Source of the DNA: Methanobacteriota archaeon | GTDB lineage: Archaea; Thermoplasmatota; Poseidoniia; Poseidoniales; Poseidoniaceae | Length of the DNA: 29,595 nucleotides | NCBI GenBank assembly: GCA_002731395.1 | Contig: PCBQ01000079.1 | Span: forward strand, 1-29,595 | Reading direction: 5' to 3' | Part shown: positions 19,678 to 26,602 of the stretch, in pieces | Layout: each line of letters opens with the position of its first letter | How positions within the stretch are numbered: the first letter of the stretch is position 1 | Notes under the pieces: generated by a model | The model's input: the letters and a program-made list of their open reading frames with translations, nothing else | Databases searched by the model: none | Told to the model about the DNA's origin: nothing | Translations under genes and position numbers: made by a program

Positions 19678-20763
19678 CTACGCATCCTCATTCGAAGGCC
19701 AAACCTTCAGCACCTCTTCAGCAAATCCCGTGGCGTCTTCCAGTCGGGTCATCAAGGTCAAGTCAGAAACCGCACCAGGCCGACCAAGGTCCCAGAGCAA
19801 ATCTCTGATTTCCTCCACGCACAACCGGACGTAAGCCAAGGTCTCGTCGTCCACATGCTGCGCGCCTTCAGGAGGTGCGTCGGTCACCCTTGGCAGTGCC
19901 TCGTTCAACACCTCATCCATTGAACGCTCAACATCCATGACAATCTGGTCGGCTTGGCGCTGAAGCGCATCCTGCATTCCACCGCTGTCCAGCATGGCCT
20001 CACCACGACCAGCGTTGGACGGTGCATCTCCGGACCCCAAGGTTGCAGACTTGGTCAAATCATCAATCGAGGGACCGGCGGGTGCCTGAGCGGTTGCTGG
20101 GGTGGCCGCGGCCTCTGCTCCATCCTCGTTGGCCTCCACCAACCGCGCCATGGTCTTGCGGACCAACTCGACCAAACCCTCCGGGTCTTCGTCGAGGCCG
20201 ACGGCGTCAGGCATGACCTCTCGCAAAAGGTCTGCATTCAACCGATCGGAACCAAGCAGACCCCGGAGCACAGGCATGGCCCAAGAGCCGTCGTCCATCG
20301 TCGGTAACGGGGCGGCAAATCCGGTGGCGAACCCACTCCCACCCATGCCTTGCATGGTGACATTCGCGGGCGGAGCCACCGTACGCTTTTGCGCATGCGC
20401 ATGCACCTGAGCAAGCAGGCGAGCCATGTCGATGGGCTTGCCAAGAACTTCGGCCACACCAGCGCGAGCGGCGCTGATCAGGGCTTCTTGGGACGTGTCC
20501 CGCGAGAGGAGGACGATACGAGTCCGGGTGCCGACCGCAGGGTTCGACGAAATCGACTGAGCAGCATCGTGTGGATCCCCGTCCGACCATGCCTCTTCGA
20601 GCAACAACACTTCGGGGACCGTCGCGATTGTCGTGCCGACGGCTTGCCGCAAGGTGCTTGCCCTCGTGACTTGGAAGCCCTCACGCTCGAGGGTGTTCGC
20701 CAGAAGGGAGCGACGGCCCTCGTTGCCGTCCGCGACGATGACGTGCGCCATGGCCTTCCCCAT
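19678..20763 (-). CDS. Degenerate response-regulator receiver protein
   Basis: A 361-residue protein. Residues about 5-125 form a receiver (CheY-like) fold: HVIVADGNEGRRSLLANTL, then PEVLLLEEAW, then IVLLSRDTSQEAL and EVLGKPIDMARLL. The switch Ser (87) and the Lys (109) are kept, but the phospho-acceptor position aligns with Glu56 instead of Asp, and only one of the usual two N-terminal acidic residues is present. The remaining 235 residues are Ala/Pro-rich linker and helices (around RQADQIVMDVERSMDEVLNE and LAYVRLCVEEIRDLL) with no recognised DNA-binding output domain. No histidine kinase is nearby. The ATG at 20763 is favoured by a TTGAA box at -26.5; the ATG at 20751 is possible. It probably acts by protein-protein contact, with the Glu perhaps mimicking phosphorylation. 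Confidence 0.8.
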   Translation of the reverse strand: MGKAMAHVIVADGNEGRRSLLANTLEREGFQVTRASTLRQAVGTTIATVPEVLLLEEAWSDGDPHDAAQSISSNPAVGTRTRIVLLSRDTSQEALISAARAGVAEVLGKPIDMARLLAQVHAHAQKRTVAPPANVTMQGMGGSGFATGFAAPLPTMDDGSWAMPVLRGLLGSDRLNADLLREVMPDAVGLDEDPEGLVELVRKTMARLVEANEDGAEAAATPATAQAPAGPSIDDLTKSATLGSGDAPSNAGRGEAMLDSGGMQDALQRQADQIVMDVERSMDEVLNEALPRVTDAPPEGAQHVDDETLAYVRLCVEEIRDLLWDLGRPGAVSDLTLMTRLEDATGFAEEVLKVWPSNEDA

Positions 20764-20786
20764 AGGACGAGCGCACGGTGACGGAC

Positions 20787-20792
20787 TTCAAC
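20787..20792 (-). promoter_or_regulatory. Candidate TATA-like box, receiver gene
   Basis: The minus strand reads GGTTGAAGTCC, with GTTGAA centred 26.5 bases before the ATG at 20763. This supports that start and an independent promoter inside the gene run. Confidence 0.5.
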
Positions 20793-20834
20793 CTCTTCCT
20801 TCACGTGTGGTGCAGAAAGGCCATCCGCGGCCGT

Positions 20835-22019
20835 TCATCCAACGCGGATGTCCTCAGGCGCCAGAGCATACCAGCCAAGGATGCCGTCTTCGAGGTTGTA
20901 CAGCCGAGTGCCGTCCACGCCCGCTTCCATGAGCAACATGGCGGCCATCATGGAGCGCATGCCCGACTTGCAATGGATGAGGATGTCACCTTCCGCGGGA
21001 AGTTCAGACATGACGTCGACCACCTGCGGGTGGGGCACAAACAGGCCGCAGCTGTGGGCAGCCATCCTGGCGTGTTCCTGTGCAGACCGAACGTCAAGGA
21101 CGAATGGGGCCCAGCCGTTCGCACGCTTTTGGAGAAACTCCGAGGAGGAGATCTGGTGGAACATCATGCCCACCGGTGCCGCGTCCGTCTCATCAAGGTG
21201 GCGCCCAGCTCGGCATGCAGGATCGGCCTCCCAGATGCGTTTGGCCTCTGAAAGATCCGTTGGTGAAGGACGGTCTTTGAGGCGCTGGTACGAGAGATGA
21301 TGGACGTCAAGGCCTTGGACGTCGACCAAGGTCAAGCGGCCTTTTGCATGCTCACCACGGCCCAACAGAACCTCAACGGCGAGGGCAGCTTGCATCGTTC
21401 CGAGCACACCGGGCACGGCCCCCAACACGCCGACTTCGTCGCAGGCCTGTACCGTGCCAGGCGGTGGTGGGTCTGGATGGAGGTCCCTGTATGAGGCTCC
21501 GTTGGTCGGTTCGAAAAGCGCCAGCCGCCCCTCAAAGCGATGGACGGAAGCGTGAATCCATGGTGTTCCGAGGATGGCACAAGCGTCGTCGATGAGGTAC
21601 CGTGCCGGGATCATATCCGTCCCGTCAATCACGAGGTCGTGGTTTGCGAGCACGGCCAGAGCGTTGTCGGGGCTTAGCCGTTCGACGTGGACCTGAACGT
21701 CCAGATCCGGGTCGAGGGCGAGCACGCGCTCCGCAGCCACTTTTGCCTTGCTGCGTCCAACATCCTGCGTTCTGTAGATGACCTGCCGTTGAAGGTTCGA
21801 GAGGCACACCACGTCATCGTCGATGACGGTCAGGCGGCCAACGCCGGCTGCTGCAAGGTAGAGCAACACAGGGCACCCAAGTCCACCCGCGCCGACGACG
21901 GCGACAGAGGCTGAGCCCAACTTTGCCTGCCCATCGGCACCAATCTCTTGCAAGCGTAAGTGCCTCGCGTGGCGAACGGCGTCAACGCCGCGAGATGGCC
22001 GCTCGGCGTGTTCAGTCAT
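20835..22019 (-). CDS. E1-like adenylyltransferase (MoeB/ThiF type) with C-terminal rhodanese domain
   Basis: A 394-residue protein with a ThiF/MoeB domain (about residues 13-260): VVGAGGLGCP for ATP, NLQRQVIYRTQDVG, VIDGTDMIPARYLIDDAC and EVGVLGAVPGVLGTMQA. A rhodanese domain follows (about 285-394) with the active-site loop HCKSGMRS (Cys350). The layout equals that of MOCS3/Uba4, which activates a ubiquitin-like sulfur carrier and then transfers sulfur, for molybdopterin, thiamine or tRNA thiolation. The zinc-binding CxxC pairs are mostly lost (SYRD at 176-179; a single Cys at 269). The ATG at 22019 overlaps the trxB end by 8 bases, so the longer open frame upstream is not used. The sulfur-carrier partner is not in the window. 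Confidence 0.9.
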   Translation of the reverse strand: MTEHAERPSRGVDAVRHARHLRLQEIGADGQAKLGSASVAVVGAGGLGCPVLLYLAAAGVGRLTVIDDDVVCLSNLQRQVIYRTQDVGRSKAKVAAERVLALDPDLDVQVHVERLSPDNALAVLANHDLVIDGTDMIPARYLIDDACAILGTPWIHASVHRFEGRLALFEPTNGASYRDLHPDPPPPGTVQACDEVGVLGAVPGVLGTMQAALAVEVLLGRGEHAKGRLTLVDVQGLDVHHLSYQRLKDRPSPTDLSEAKRIWEADPACRAGRHLDETDAAPVGMMFHQISSSEFLQKRANGWAPFVLDVRSAQEHARMAAHSCGLFVPHPQVVDVMSELPAEGDILIHCKSGMRSMMAAMLLMEAGVDGTRLYNLEDGILGWYALAPEDIRVG

Positions 22020-22950
22020 GTTGCGCCTCAAGCCACCGTTCTGCATCAATGGCGGCCTGGCAACCCATGCCCGCCGCTGTGATGGCTTGTCGGTATCGGG
22101 TGTCAACCACGTCACCGGCGGCGAACACGCCGGGAACGCTGGTCATGGTGTGCTCGTGGTGCAGAATGTAGCCTTCGTCATCGGTCTGAATTTGTCCATC
22201 GAGGAACGCCGTGATCGGTTTGTGACCGATGGCGATGAAAGCGCCGGTGCAGGCGATTTCCTCTTTGGTGCCGTCGCGTGGGTCAACAAGGACAGCCCCG
22301 CTGAGTCCTTTTTCATCGGACAGCCAACGCTCCACTTGCCTGAAGGTCTTAATCTCAATTTTGGGGTGAGCGGCGGCTCGATCGTACATCACTTGAGAGG
22401 CTCGGAACACATCACGTCGATGCACCAACGTCACCTTAGAGGCAAACCGGGTCAGGAAGGTGGCTTCCTCCATCGCAGAATCTCCGCCGCCGACCACGAT
22501 GACTTCTTCCTCGCGGAAGAAGGCGCCATCGCAAGTGGCGCATGTGCTGATGCCACGGCCTTTCTGCGCTTCTTCGCCTTCTGCACCGAGCCAAATCGAC
22601 TCCGCTCCGGTGCAGACGATGACGGCGTTGGCGTGGTAGGTGTCGCCTTCGACGGTCACCGCAAATGGGCGTGTGCTCAGGTCAACGGAATCGACGTTCT
22701 TGTCATGGACTTCAAGCCCGAAGCGTTCGGCTTGTTCCCTGAGTTCCATCATCATTTCAGGACCACCGATTCCCTTTGGGTATCCCGGGAAATTTTCGAT
22801 GTCGGAGGTCAGCATCAATTGGCCGCCTGACATGTATCCTGCGAACATCAAGGGCTTCAGCATGGCTCGAGCAGCGTACAGACCTGCCGTGTATCCCGCG
22901 GGGCCAGAGCCAACGATGATGATCTCTCGCACGCCTTCCGACTCGACCAT
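22012..22950 (-). CDS. trxB: Thioredoxin-disulfide reductase
   Basis: A 312-residue low-molecular-weight thioredoxin reductase. The FAD motif GSGPAGYTAGLYAAR begins at residue 14, the redox pair is Cys137-Cys140 in CATCDGAFF, the second Rossmann motif is GGGDSAMEEATFL, and HRRDVFRAS carries the arginines that normally select NADPH. The C-terminal FAD motif is FAAGDVVDTRYRQAITAAGMGC. It reduces thioredoxin in the cytoplasm. It starts 44 bases after ribH and overlaps the E1-like/rhodanese gene by 8 bases, so a thiol link between the two is plausible. There is no Shine-Dalgarno site; a CTTGAA box lies at -27.5. Confidence 0.96.
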   Translation of the reverse strand: MVESEGVREIIIVGSGPAGYTAGLYAARAMLKPLMFAGYMSGGQLMLTSDIENFPGYPKGIGGPEMMMELREQAERFGLEVHDKNVDSVDLSTRPFAVTVEGDTYHANAVIVCTGAESIWLGAEGEEAQKGRGISTCATCDGAFFREEEVIVVGGGDSAMEEATFLTRFASKVTLVHRRDVFRASQVMYDRAAAHPKIEIKTFRQVERWLSDEKGLSGAVLVDPRDGTKEEIACTGAFIAIGHKPITAFLDGQIQTDDEGYILHHEHTMTSVPGVFAAGDVVDTRYRQAITAAGMGCQAAIDAERWLEAQHD

Positions 22951-22974
22951 GCGTCAAGCAAGGGAAACTTGTCC

Positions 22975-22980
22975 TTCAAG
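22975..22980 (-). promoter_or_regulatory. Candidate TATA-like box, trxB
   Basis: The minus strand reads CCTTGAAGGAC, with CTTGAA centred 27.5 bases before the trxB ATG, the same distance as in the protease promoter. Confidence 0.5.
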
Positions 22981-22994
22981 GTTCGCGCTGTGGT

Positions 22995-23417
22995 TCACGG
23001 GCCGACGTACAGCATGTGAGCCACGGCTTGGATGGCTGCTTTGGCATGGGGCACGAGACGAGGTTCAATGTGTTCAGGATCGGCGCCGGGCCCGATGATG
23101 CCCAGGCCAACAGGGCGATTGTACTCCAATTGCAAAGCGATGAGGGCCGACATCACCGCATCGCCCATGGCCTGACCGTGCAACGTCTGCCCGCGTTCGA
23201 TGATACCCAAGGTCACCACACCACTGCACCCTGCGTCCAACAAACGCTTGGTGGCCAACGGTACTTCGAAGGCCCCAGGCACCCACACCGGCTCCATCAA
23301 CGAGGCTCCCACTTGACCGAGTACGTGCTCGTTCTCAACGGCCGATGTCACGGTGTCGAGCATCCTGTTGACCTCGTCTTTGTGAAACGACCCACAAACT
23401 ATGCCTATCCTGGTCAT
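22995..23417 (-). CDS. ribH: 6,7-dimethyl-8-ribityllumazine synthase (archaeal type)
   Basis: A 140-residue lumazine synthase of the short archaeal type. WVPGAFEVPLATKRLL is the substrate-binding motif, LGIIERGQTLHGQAMGDAV holds the conserved catalytic His (in QTLH), and NRPVGLGIIGPGA takes the place of the usual PVxFGVLT segment. It condenses the ribityl pyrimidine with dihydroxybutanone phosphate, the penultimate step of riboflavin synthesis. The start overlaps the end of ribE by 4 bases (ATGA), so the two are co-translated. The product of RibB three genes upstream is one of its substrates. Confidence 0.95.
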   Translation of the reverse strand: MTRIGIVCGSFHKDEVNRMLDTVTSAVENEHVLGQVGASLMEPVWVPGAFEVPLATKRLLDAGCSGVVTLGIIERGQTLHGQAMGDAVMSALIALQLEYNRPVGLGIIGPGADPEHIEPRLVPHAKAAIQAVAHMLYVGP

Positions 23418-24022
23418 GACAATGTCTCCTGTGCCTTGATGCGTTCCACGGTTTCAACCGCAGCGACGGTGATGGGATCGACCTCCAGGTTCACACGGTC
23501 GCCGATGCTGGCAGAACCAAGCGTGGTTCTGGCCAAGGTTTCTGGGATGAGGTGCAGATGAAACCCATCGTTGTCGCACTGCCCAACCGTTAAGGAAATG
23601 CCAGAAATGGCGATGTAGCCTTTTTCGAAGATGTAGCGCATGGTGGCCTCCTCAGCCTCAATCCGAAAATCACAGGTCTCTCCAGTTCGCGTGATTTCTT
23701 CGATACGCCCCGTGTCGAAGACGTGCCCGGAGACAAGATGTCCTCCGACCTCATCGCCGAACCGAAGGGCGCGCTCAACGTTGACCTCATCGCCTGCCTT
23801 TCGGTCACCGATGGTGCTCCGATCCATCGTCTCTGGAATGACGTCGAAGGAGACGTCATGGCCATGCACGGCAACAGCCGTGAGGCAGACCCCATCGATG
23901 GCGACGCTGGCGCCAAGTTCGAGGTGCTCGGTGTTTGGCACCGCCACGACCAACCGCCAGGAGCCGTCCATGGGTTCGAACGATTGCACGGTTCCGCACC
24001 CTTCCACGAGGCCAGTGAACAT
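23414..24022 (-). CDS. ribE: Riboflavin synthase, bacterial-type alpha chain
   Basis: A 202-residue protein made of two homologous lumazine-binding barrels. It starts MFTGLVEGCGTV, as in bacterial and fungal enzymes; the first repeat has DGVCLTAVAV and FDVIPETMDRSTIG, and the second has GISLTVGQ and LHLIPETLARTTLG, separated by GGHLVSGHVFDTG. It dismutates two lumazines to riboflavin. Archaea such as methanogens use an unrelated riboflavin synthase (a paralogue of RibH), so this is a bacterial-type enzyme inside an archaeal-type pathway. The ATG shares one base with the ribL stop, and the gene overlaps ribH by 4 bases. Confidence 0.96.
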   Translation of the reverse strand: MFTGLVEGCGTVQSFEPMDGSWRLVVAVPNTEHLELGASVAIDGVCLTAVAVHGHDVSFDVIPETMDRSTIGDRKAGDEVNVERALRFGDEVGGHLVSGHVFDTGRIEEITRTGETCDFRIEAEEATMRYIFEKGYIAISGISLTVGQCDNDGFHLHLIPETLARTTLGSASIGDRVNLEVDPITVAAVETVERIKAQETLS

Positions 24023-24459
24023 CAGGCAGTCCCCCGTTCGAGAATGCGTGCGATGATTTTCCGGGTGCCGTCGAGGTCGCCCGCCAAGCCTTCAACGCGG
24101 GTCACGTCGATGCCATGGTGACCGAGTTCATCGAGTTGCTCACGGATCGAGCGCTCTGCGTGTTCTTGATCGTAACCAAGGGCGATGATGTCAGGGCGTA
24201 CCTCGGGCAAGATGTCAAAGATGGGAACGTCAGGCGCGTTTCCGACAATGGCTTCGTCAACTGGCTTCAGACCCGCCACGAGGCGTTGGCGAAAGGCCAT
24301 CGGGGTTACCGGGTCATGTTTTCGAGCCCGTACCGTGTCGTCGTGAGCGACAACCACCGTGAGGTGCTCACCCAAGGCTTTGGCCTGCTCAAGGTAGTGG
24401 AGGTGACCCGCATGAAGGAGGTCAAAGACCCCGACCGCCATCACGCGCTTGCCGCTCAC
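24022..24459 (-). CDS. ribL: FAD synthetase, archaeal RibL type
   Basis: A 145-residue cytidylyltransferase-fold protein with VGVFDLLHAGHLHYLEQAK, whose HAGH is the HxGH nucleotidyl-transfer motif, followed by VVVAHDDTVRARK and, near the middle, IIALGYDQEH. This is the archaeal RibL pattern (FMN + ATP to FAD), unlike the bifunctional bacterial RibF. The GTG at 24459 was chosen because GGAGG lies exactly 7 bases upstream; longer in-frame starts lack a ribosome site. It sits 25 bases after ribB and abuts ribE. A related glycerol-3-phosphate cytidylyltransferase-like role is less likely in this flavin operon. Confidence 0.93.
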   Translation of the reverse strand: MSGKRVMAVGVFDLLHAGHLHYLEQAKALGEHLTVVVAHDDTVRARKHDPVTPMAFRQRLVAGLKPVDEAIVGNAPDVPIFDILPEVRPDIIALGYDQEHAERSIREQLDELGHHGIDVTRVEGLAGDLDGTRKIIARILERGTA

Positions 24460-24466
24460 GTCCTTG

Positions 24467-24471
24467 CCTCC
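24467..24471 (-). promoter_or_regulatory. Shine-Dalgarno site deciding the ribL start
   Basis: The minus strand reads GGAGG, 7 bases before the GTG at 24459, between the ribB stop and ribL. Confidence 0.7.
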
Positions 24472-24484
24472 AGTACCGGGCCCT

Positions 24485-25204
24485 TCACGCCTTCGCCTCA
24501 ATCCCGAGGTGGATCAAGAGCTCAGCGCCATGAACAAAGGGGATGCCATGTTGGGCAGCCCACGCCTCGGCATCGGCGACGTGTAAGGCAGCGTCACCGT
24601 CGGGTTGCAGCATCTCTGCGCCGATCACGACGGGTACCGTTCCCGCTGCACGCGCAAGGCCGACGGCCAACTCGGTATGGCCTTGCCGTCGCTCCAGACC
24701 GTGCTCGGTCTCCCTGCACACGGGGATGTGCCCGGGTGTCCTGAATTCCTTGCCAAGCGCAGCAATGGCTTGTGCCTGATCCGTCCCATCACGCAACACC
24801 TGCTGGGTCAATTCCGCAAATCGGCGCGTGGTCAGAGCACGGTCACGGTCCGTGATTCCGGTGAACGTTTCGCGATGATTGATTGAGAGGGTGAACGCGG
24901 AGCGAGCGTCGTACTGCAGGTCGTTGGTCCGCAAGGCATGCAACACGGGATGCTCCTTCAGCAGCGATGGCGCTGCGTGGAGGTCCTGCAAGTACGGCAT
25001 ACCGAAAGCTTCGCCCACCTCGTGACCGATGGCAAGAAACAGCAAACCCCCGCATTCTTGGCGAAGCCGGCGCATCGAGGCAGGGTCTGCGGCAAGCGCT
25101 GGAAAAAGGAGGTCGGTTTCGCCCTCGCGGTTCTCGGCGTCGAAGACGCACACGGGTTCACCTCGCGCGAAGGCGGCGAGGGCTGCCTGCAGGCCCGTGC
25201 TCAT
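24485..25204 (-). CDS. ribB: 3,4-dihydroxy-2-butanone 4-phosphate synthase
   Basis: A 239-residue RibB. FDAENREGETDLLFPA carries the acidic metal/substrate loop, followed by FTGITDRDRALTTR, then RTPGHIPV and LERRQGHTELAVGLARAAG, all diagnostic for the family. It converts ribulose 5-phosphate to the four-carbon unit used by RibH. No GTP cyclohydrolase II domain is fused. The ATG at 25204 gives the family start; the long upstream extension of the frame overlaps the divergent gene and is not expected to be translated. It is the first gene of the ribB-ribL-ribE-ribH operon; the region upstream contains a TTGAA box within a palindrome. Confidence 0.95.
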   Translation of the reverse strand: MSTGLQAALAAFARGEPVCVFDAENREGETDLLFPALAADPASMRRLRQECGGLLFLAIGHEVGEAFGMPYLQDLHAAPSLLKEHPVLHALRTNDLQYDARSAFTLSINHRETFTGITDRDRALTTRRFAELTQQVLRDGTDQAQAIAALGKEFRTPGHIPVCRETEHGLERRQGHTELAVGLARAAGTVPVVIGAEMLQPDGDAALHVADAEAWAAQHGIPFVHGAELLIHLGIEAKA

Positions 25205-25222
25205 GTTTGCAGGCTTGGCCTC

Positions 25223-25236
25223 CCCTTCAAGAAGGG
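25223..25236. promoter_or_regulatory. Palindrome overlapping the ribB TATA-like box (operator candidate)
   Basis: CCCTTC and GAAGGG flank AA, a perfect 6-base inverted repeat. On the minus strand it contains CTTGAA (25226-25231) centred 24.5 bases before the ribB ATG, so a protein bound here would cover the core promoter of the flavin operon. The site lies in the 124-base gap between ribB and the divergent endonuclease IV-like gene. A flavin regulator is a guess. Confidence 0.45.
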
Positions 25237-25328
25237 TCGTATCGGGACACTTTCGCCGGATTTGGCTACGCTTTGACCGGAAAGGGTTCTTCATGGGGGA
25301 CCATTTCCGCGGCGATGGGGGGGATGAG

Positions 25329-26522
25329 ATGCCGGTGAAGTTCGGGCCCGCGGGCGTCCCGCTTTCGTGCAAAGGTCGTACGATTGTCGAGGGCATGGAC
25401 GACATCATCGCCCTTGGCCTTGAGACCATGGAGGCTCAAACCGTCCGCATGATTCAGCCCCAGCACTTCGATCAGTACTGGCAAGCGGGCGTTCTCGCGG
25501 AAAAAACCGGCTTCGAGATGAACATCCACGGACCATACTACAGCGAATTGTTGGGAGGACGCGTTGAACTCGGCCGCTCGCTGGCCAAGATTGAGACCAC
25601 GCTCCAAGCGGCCCGCACCATCAACGCCAGGCACATCACGCTGCACACAGGTCACTACGGTGAAACCGGACGCGGCCGAGAAGCCAACGAAACCGTAGCC
25701 AACGTTTTCGCGAGCGTGGTGGATCGGCTCGAAGCCATCTGGCACGATGAGGAAGACGAGTTTCCCGTCTTCCCGTGGATTAAGAGCGGCACGCCCTCAA
25801 AGATAGGTATCGAGACCTCCGGTCGCCAAGAGTTGTGGGGCAGCCTCGAAGAGGTCCTCGAAGTGGTCAACCACGTTGAAGGAACGATTCCTGTGTTGAA
25901 CATGGCGCACATTCACGCCCGCGGTCACGGCAGCATGAGGACCTCCGAGGACTACGGCGAGCTCTTTGACCAGGTGCGCGAGACCATCGGAACCAAGGAA
26001 TTCTACTGCCACTTCTCCGGCGTGGACCACCGCGGCGGGAACGCTCAATTCTACACGCAGATCAAAAAGTCAGATCTGAACTTCGAGCCACTGGCCGAAT
26101 TCATCGTGGAGGACGGTGGCTGGCTCGACATCACCCTCATCTCCGATTCACCGCTGCTTGAGCACGATGCGATGTACATGCTCCAGAGCATCGAAAAATC
26201 CCGCCACAAGCAAATCGAACGGAAGGCGCGTGAAGACCGCCGCCGAGCCTTGGCCCTCCAAACTGGAGCGAGCGTCGAGGACTTGAAGGCCCGAGAGGCT
26301 GAACAAGCCGCTTTGCGCACTGGACAGAAGGCTCCGGAAACATCCCCGGAGCCAGCCCCTGAACCCGCTGCTGAGGCCGAGTCCGTCCCAGAGCCCCAAG
26401 AAGCGCCTAAGAAGGCTGCGTCCAATGCCAAGAAAGCCTCCAAAGCAAAGGCCACCAAGAAACAAGAAAAGGCGGAAGATGACGTCTTCGACTTCGAAGA
26501 AGACGACGATGACCTGTTCTGA
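25329..26522 (+). CDS. Endonuclease IV-like TIM-barrel protein with charged C-terminal tail
   Basis: A 397-residue protein. Residues 1 to about 290 form an AP-endonuclease-2/endonuclease IV-like TIM barrel of the archaeal kind, starting VKFGPAGVPLSCKG. Metal-site motifs are NIHGPYY (His67), LHTGHYG (His106/109), GIETSG (Glu162), NMAHIHARGH (His194/196) and YCHFSGVDHRGG (His228). The last expected ligand motif reads ISDSPLLEHDA, with Asp where relatives usually have Glu. Residues 291-397 are an added tail: a basic helix, a Pro/Glu-rich linker, a Lys/Ala-rich histone-like stretch, and a highly acidic end (about 383-397). A G-rich ribosome site precedes the ATG; the ATG at 25293 is an alternative. 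It is probably a DNA-repair nuclease acting at abasic sites. Confidence 0.88.
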   Translation: MPVKFGPAGVPLSCKGRTIVEGMDDIIALGLETMEAQTVRMIQPQHFDQYWQAGVLAEKTGFEMNIHGPYYSELLGGRVELGRSLAKIETTLQAARTINARHITLHTGHYGETGRGREANETVANVFASVVDRLEAIWHDEEDEFPVFPWIKSGTPSKIGIETSGRQELWGSLEEVLEVVNHVEGTIPVLNMAHIHARGHGSMRTSEDYGELFDQVRETIGTKEFYCHFSGVDHRGGNAQFYTQIKKSDLNFEPLAEFIVEDGGWLDITLISDSPLLEHDAMYMLQSIEKSRHKQIERKAREDRRRALALQTGASVEDLKAREAEQAALRTGQKAPETSPEPAPEPAAEAESVPEPQEAPKKAASNAKKASKAKATKKQEKAEDDVFDFEEDDDDLF

Positions 26523-26566
26523 ACAGGACGAAACCGGACCTCTCAACGCCCCTCGCCGGGGTTCCG

Positions 26567-26572
26567 CTTAAG
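26567..26572 (+). promoter_or_regulatory. Candidate TATA-like box, gpsA
   Basis: CTTAAG is centred 33.5 bases before the gpsA ATG in the 80-base gap after the endonuclease IV-like gene. It follows a GC-rich CCCC/GGGG hairpin (about 26548-26561). No Shine-Dalgarno site precedes gpsA. Confidence 0.35.
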
Positions 26573-26602
26573 ACGCCAACGGACGCCGTTCAACCGGTCG
26601 TC

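Noticed and set aside
25205..25429. Longer N-terminus for RibB
   Set aside because: It would overlap the divergent endonuclease IV-like gene, and family members start close to the residue encoded at 25204.
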